This document shows positions 62,281 through 64,000 of a stretch of 64,000 nucleotides of DNA, in pieces. Below the pieces are notes generated by a model. It did no database searches. It saw only the letters and a list, made by a program, of their open reading frames with translations, and had not been told where the DNA came from. The number at the start of each line of letters is the position of its first letter. Position 1 is the first letter of the stretch. Both the position numbers and the translations under genes were made by a program. Origin of the DNA: Variovorax sp. Root318D1 (GTDB taxonomy: Bacteria > Pseudomonadota > Gammaproteobacteria > Burkholderiales > Burkholderiaceae_C); the NCBI RefSeq assembly GCF_001424835.1, contig NZ_LMCQ01000004.1, positions 3,707-67,706 on the forward strand, in the 5' to 3' direction.

Positions 62281-62739
62281 ATGACAGAACCTTCAATCAC
62301 AGTCCGCGCAGCGTACGAGGGTGATGCTCTCACGGCGGCGGCCTGCATCAACGCTGCTTTCGAGCCGTATGTGGAGCGAATCGGCAAGCCGCCCGCACCG
62401 ATGCTCTACGACTATGCAGCACTGGCCGCTGATGGGAAGGTTTGGGTCGCGGAGCTGGGTGGGCAGGTGGTTGGTGTTTTGGTTCAGTACGAGACCGCAG
62501 ACGGCTTCTACATCGATACGGTTGCAGCGTCTCCACACACGCACGGTACTGGGGTGGGCCGCGCATTGTTAGAGTTTGCCGAAGGCGAGGCTCGTGGACG
62601 AGGCTTCGAGTCCATCTACCTCTGCACTAATTCCAAGATGACGGAGAACCAGGTGCTCTATCCCAAGATTGGTTACGTCGAGTACGACCGCCGAGCCCAG
62701 AGCGGCTACGAGCGTGTGTTCTATAGAAAGCGACTTTGA
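62281..62739 (+). CDS. GNAT family N-acetyltransferase
   Basis: A 152-residue acetyltransferase. The acetyl-CoA loop reads HGTGVGRALLEFAEGEARGR and the preceding beta strand FYIDTVAASP is typical; the C-terminal LYPKIGYVEYDRR closes the fold. It acetylates an amine of unknown nature. It has its own leader and no functional neighbour. Confidence 0.88.
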   Translation: MTEPSITVRAAYEGDALTAAACINAAFEPYVERIGKPPAPMLYDYAALAADGKVWVAELGGQVVGVLVQYETADGFYIDTVAASPHTHGTGVGRALLEFAEGEARGRGFESIYLCTNSKMTENQVLYPKIGYVEYDRRAQSGYERVFYRKRL

Positions 62740-62808
62740 GCGGCCTGAAGCGTCGGGCGCAGGAAGCTGGCCTGTCGCCCCGTCGTCGGGTGAACGGGCC
62801 TCTCATTC

Positions 62809-62839
62809 GGGCCAACAACGGACATTCGCGTCGTTGCCC
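62809..62839. terminator. Imperfect hairpin after the GNAT gene
   Basis: GGGCCAACAACG at 62809-62820 pairs with CGTCGTTGCCC at 62829-62839, with one bulge and one mismatch, around an 8-base loop. No clear T-run follows, so a terminator role is only suggested by its place downstream of the GNAT gene. Confidence 0.25.
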
Positions 62840-62983
62840 GAAACGCGAAGCACGACAAGCACTTGCGCAGCTGGTCTGCCAGCTTATCGCGCAGCCGGCA
62901 GTTTCTCCGGAACGCGCTGCCGCATAGCTTGCGTTGGGCGGCTGAAGATGCTACGGTGGTTTCGCTAGGCTGAGGAGACAAAT

Positions 62984-63487
62984 ATGGATTCCAAGCGCTC
63001 GACGGTGCTGTTCCTCGCTGCACTCATTGGCATCGGTCTCTTCAGCGCAGATGTCCGCGCCAGTGACCGCATTGTCGGCGTGTGGAAGCCGATCTCCTAC
63101 GTGTCGAGAGACGAGGAAACCGGCGTGGAGACCAAGCCGTGGGGAGAGAAGCCTCAGGGACTCATGATGTACACCGCAGACGGCTACATGGCAGCTGTGG
63201 GCACGGCGGACGGTCGGACGGCGCCAACTGGCGCCGGGGAAAAGCTGACGGAAGAGAGGGCGAAGCTGTTTGCAAGCATGACCGCCTATGCGGGACGATA
63301 TACCGTGGAGTCCGACCGGATCGTGCACCACGTGGAAGTAGCGTGGAATCCTGCATGGGTGGGCACGGATCAAGTGCGGTACGTCAGCTTCGAGGGAGAC
63401 ACGCTTCGCGTACGCACTCCCGTCATCGTCAGTCCGGCCGACGGACGCAGACGCACGGCCACATTTCACTTCCGCAGGGCGAAATGA
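62984..63487 (+). CDS. Exported lipocalin-like domain protein
   Basis: A 167-residue protein with a signal peptide (TVLFLAALIGIGLFSADVRA) and a lipocalin-like barrel (IVGVWKPISYVSRDEETGVE at the start of the mature chain, ADGYMAAVG and AYAGRYTVESDRIVHHVEV later). GAGGAGA precedes the ATG. Proteins of this kind are small-molecule binding or of unknown role. Confidence 0.85.
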   Translation: MDSKRSTVLFLAALIGIGLFSADVRASDRIVGVWKPISYVSRDEETGVETKPWGEKPQGLMMYTADGYMAAVGTADGRTAPTGAGEKLTEERAKLFASMTAYAGRYTVESDRIVHHVEVAWNPAWVGTDQVRYVSFEGDTLRVRTPVIVSPADGRRRTATFHFRRAK

Positions 63488-63508
63488 AGGTGACCATAGC
63501 GACCCGAA

Positions 63509-63652
63509 CTAGGCATGCAGGCGGCCCATCGCCAGCTCCAGCGTCTTCGACTCGCGATACTCTAGCTGGTCGGGCAGCCACTTCGAATAGGTCGAGAACA
63601 CCAGCTTGGTGTCTTCGTGGCCCATGAACATTCGTACGTCGGCTTGGGGGCC
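63509..63652 (-). pseudogene. C-terminal remnant of a tyrosine recombinase (integrase)
   Basis: On the minus strand 47 codons ending in TAG at 63509 read PQADVRMFMGHEDTKLVF then STYSKWLPDQ, the conserved end of phage-type integrases: the MGHxDT histidine region and the catalytic tyrosine of the TYSKW block. The frame is closed by a stop immediately upstream at about 63653, and no catalytic Arg/His part precedes it. It is the leftover of a mobile element whose other parts have been lost. Confidence 0.75.
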
Positions 63653-63874
63653 CTAAGCGGCTGTACAGCTTTCTCCAAAGCGGACAAATGCTGCGTGTAC
63701 GGAAACCTGCGCCGCCCTTGATTCCCGATCGCCAACCTTGTGAACTGACGAGCCTCAATCGCGAAGGGGTCAGTTCGCCTGCTGGACGCATACCCAATGC
63801 CCCGATGCAGCAAGGGCCACAGGATTCGGATCTACGCGATCCGCCAGGTCCTCGCCAGATAAGAATCTTCGTCG
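63653..63874. other. Gene-free stretch between integrase relic and edge gene
   Basis: No frame with convincing protein content is seen. The stretch may be decayed mobile-element DNA linked to the integrase relic. Confidence 0.4.
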
Positions 63875-64000
63875 TTACTTCCATACCGGTCGCTCTGCCC
63901 CAGCCCCGACTTTTATCGCACGGGTCTCGATACACCACTGTTGAAATGCCGTCATCTGCGCGGTCACGAAATCGCGTGTCGTCGCATCGGTGCAGCGCCC
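63875..64000 (-). CDS. C-terminal part of an unidentified gene, cut by the window edge
   Basis: The minus strand from the edge is open for 41 codons to a TAA at 63875 and reads like protein (RDFVTAQMTAFQQWC, then ETRAIKVGAGAERP). It is the end of a gene beginning to the right. Nothing is recognised. Confidence 0.4.
   Translation of the reverse strand, partial: GRCTDATTRDFVTAQMTAFQQWCIETRAIKVGAGAERPVWK

Noticed and set aside
62740..62983. GTTGGGC at about 62934 as an integron attC core site
   Set aside because: No matching RYYYAAC partner or paired core sites around the GNAT gene.
1..64000. tRNA, rRNA, CRISPR arrays or complete insertion sequences
   Set aside because: None was recognised on reading either strand; no short regularly spaced repeats or transposase genes were seen.

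Overview
The window looks like chromosomal DNA of a high-GC betaproteobacterium of the Comamonadaceae, most likely Variovorax. The signs are orphan tripartite-tricarboxylate (Bug-type) binding proteins, many LysR and AraC regulators each beside a small catabolic operon, and a tandem StyA1/StyA2B monooxygenase pair of the type described from Variovorax paradoxus. I see no rRNA, tRNA, CRISPR array or intact mobile element. About 60 genes are present; almost all encode uptake and catabolism of organic acids, aromatic or acyl compounds, plus their local regulators (six LysR, four AraC, one IclR, one Crp/Fnr).

Left part (0-22.7 kb): a minus-strand operon encodes biotin carboxylase, PxpB, PxpC, PxpA, a biotin carrier and an MHS-type permease; together these are the parts of a split urea-carboxylase-like enzyme joined to 5-oxoprolinase. 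A LysR gene lies divergently. Next come a VOC protein with an amino-acid binding protein, a LysR/class II aldolase/MFS/DsbA-like isomerase cluster, a metallo-beta-lactamase-fold protein with degenerate metal ligands and its LysR, and a seven-gene minus-strand operon of an acyl-CoA ligase, a complete branched-chain-type ABC importer (LivGFHMK) and a nitronate monooxygenase, divergent from an AraC regulator.

Middle part (22.6-44 kb): this is the least familiar region. It holds two copies of an unusual aconitase-family hydratase in which the small swivel domain precedes the large domain, two closely related RraA-type proteins with an intact D-X20-R-D aldolase motif and a more distant third one without it, an HpcH/HpaI aldolase, an SMP-30 lactonase, a fused indolepyruvate:ferredoxin oxidoreductase, a thiolase, a D-2-hydroxyacid dehydrogenase, three Bug binding proteins, and Crp, LysR and IclR regulators. 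A leader/N-terminal sequence is shared by both rraA genes and recurs as a relic before a Bug gene. The aldolase gene at 36 kb is clearly poorer in GC than its surroundings. A hydrate-then-cleave route for branched or tricarboxylic acids is a reasonable hypothesis.

Right part (44-64 kb): a YqhC-like AraC regulator precedes a PaoABC molybdenum aldehyde oxidoreductase operon; an amidase/Bug/MFS operon lies divergent from a LysR gene; an SDR/StyA1/StyA2B/dienelactone-hydrolase operon lies divergent from an AraC regulator; then come an AraC-type/VOC pair, a small hypothetical gene, a GNAT acetyltransferase and a lipocalin-like protein. The right edge holds a tyrosine-recombinase C-terminal remnant and the end of an unidentified gene.
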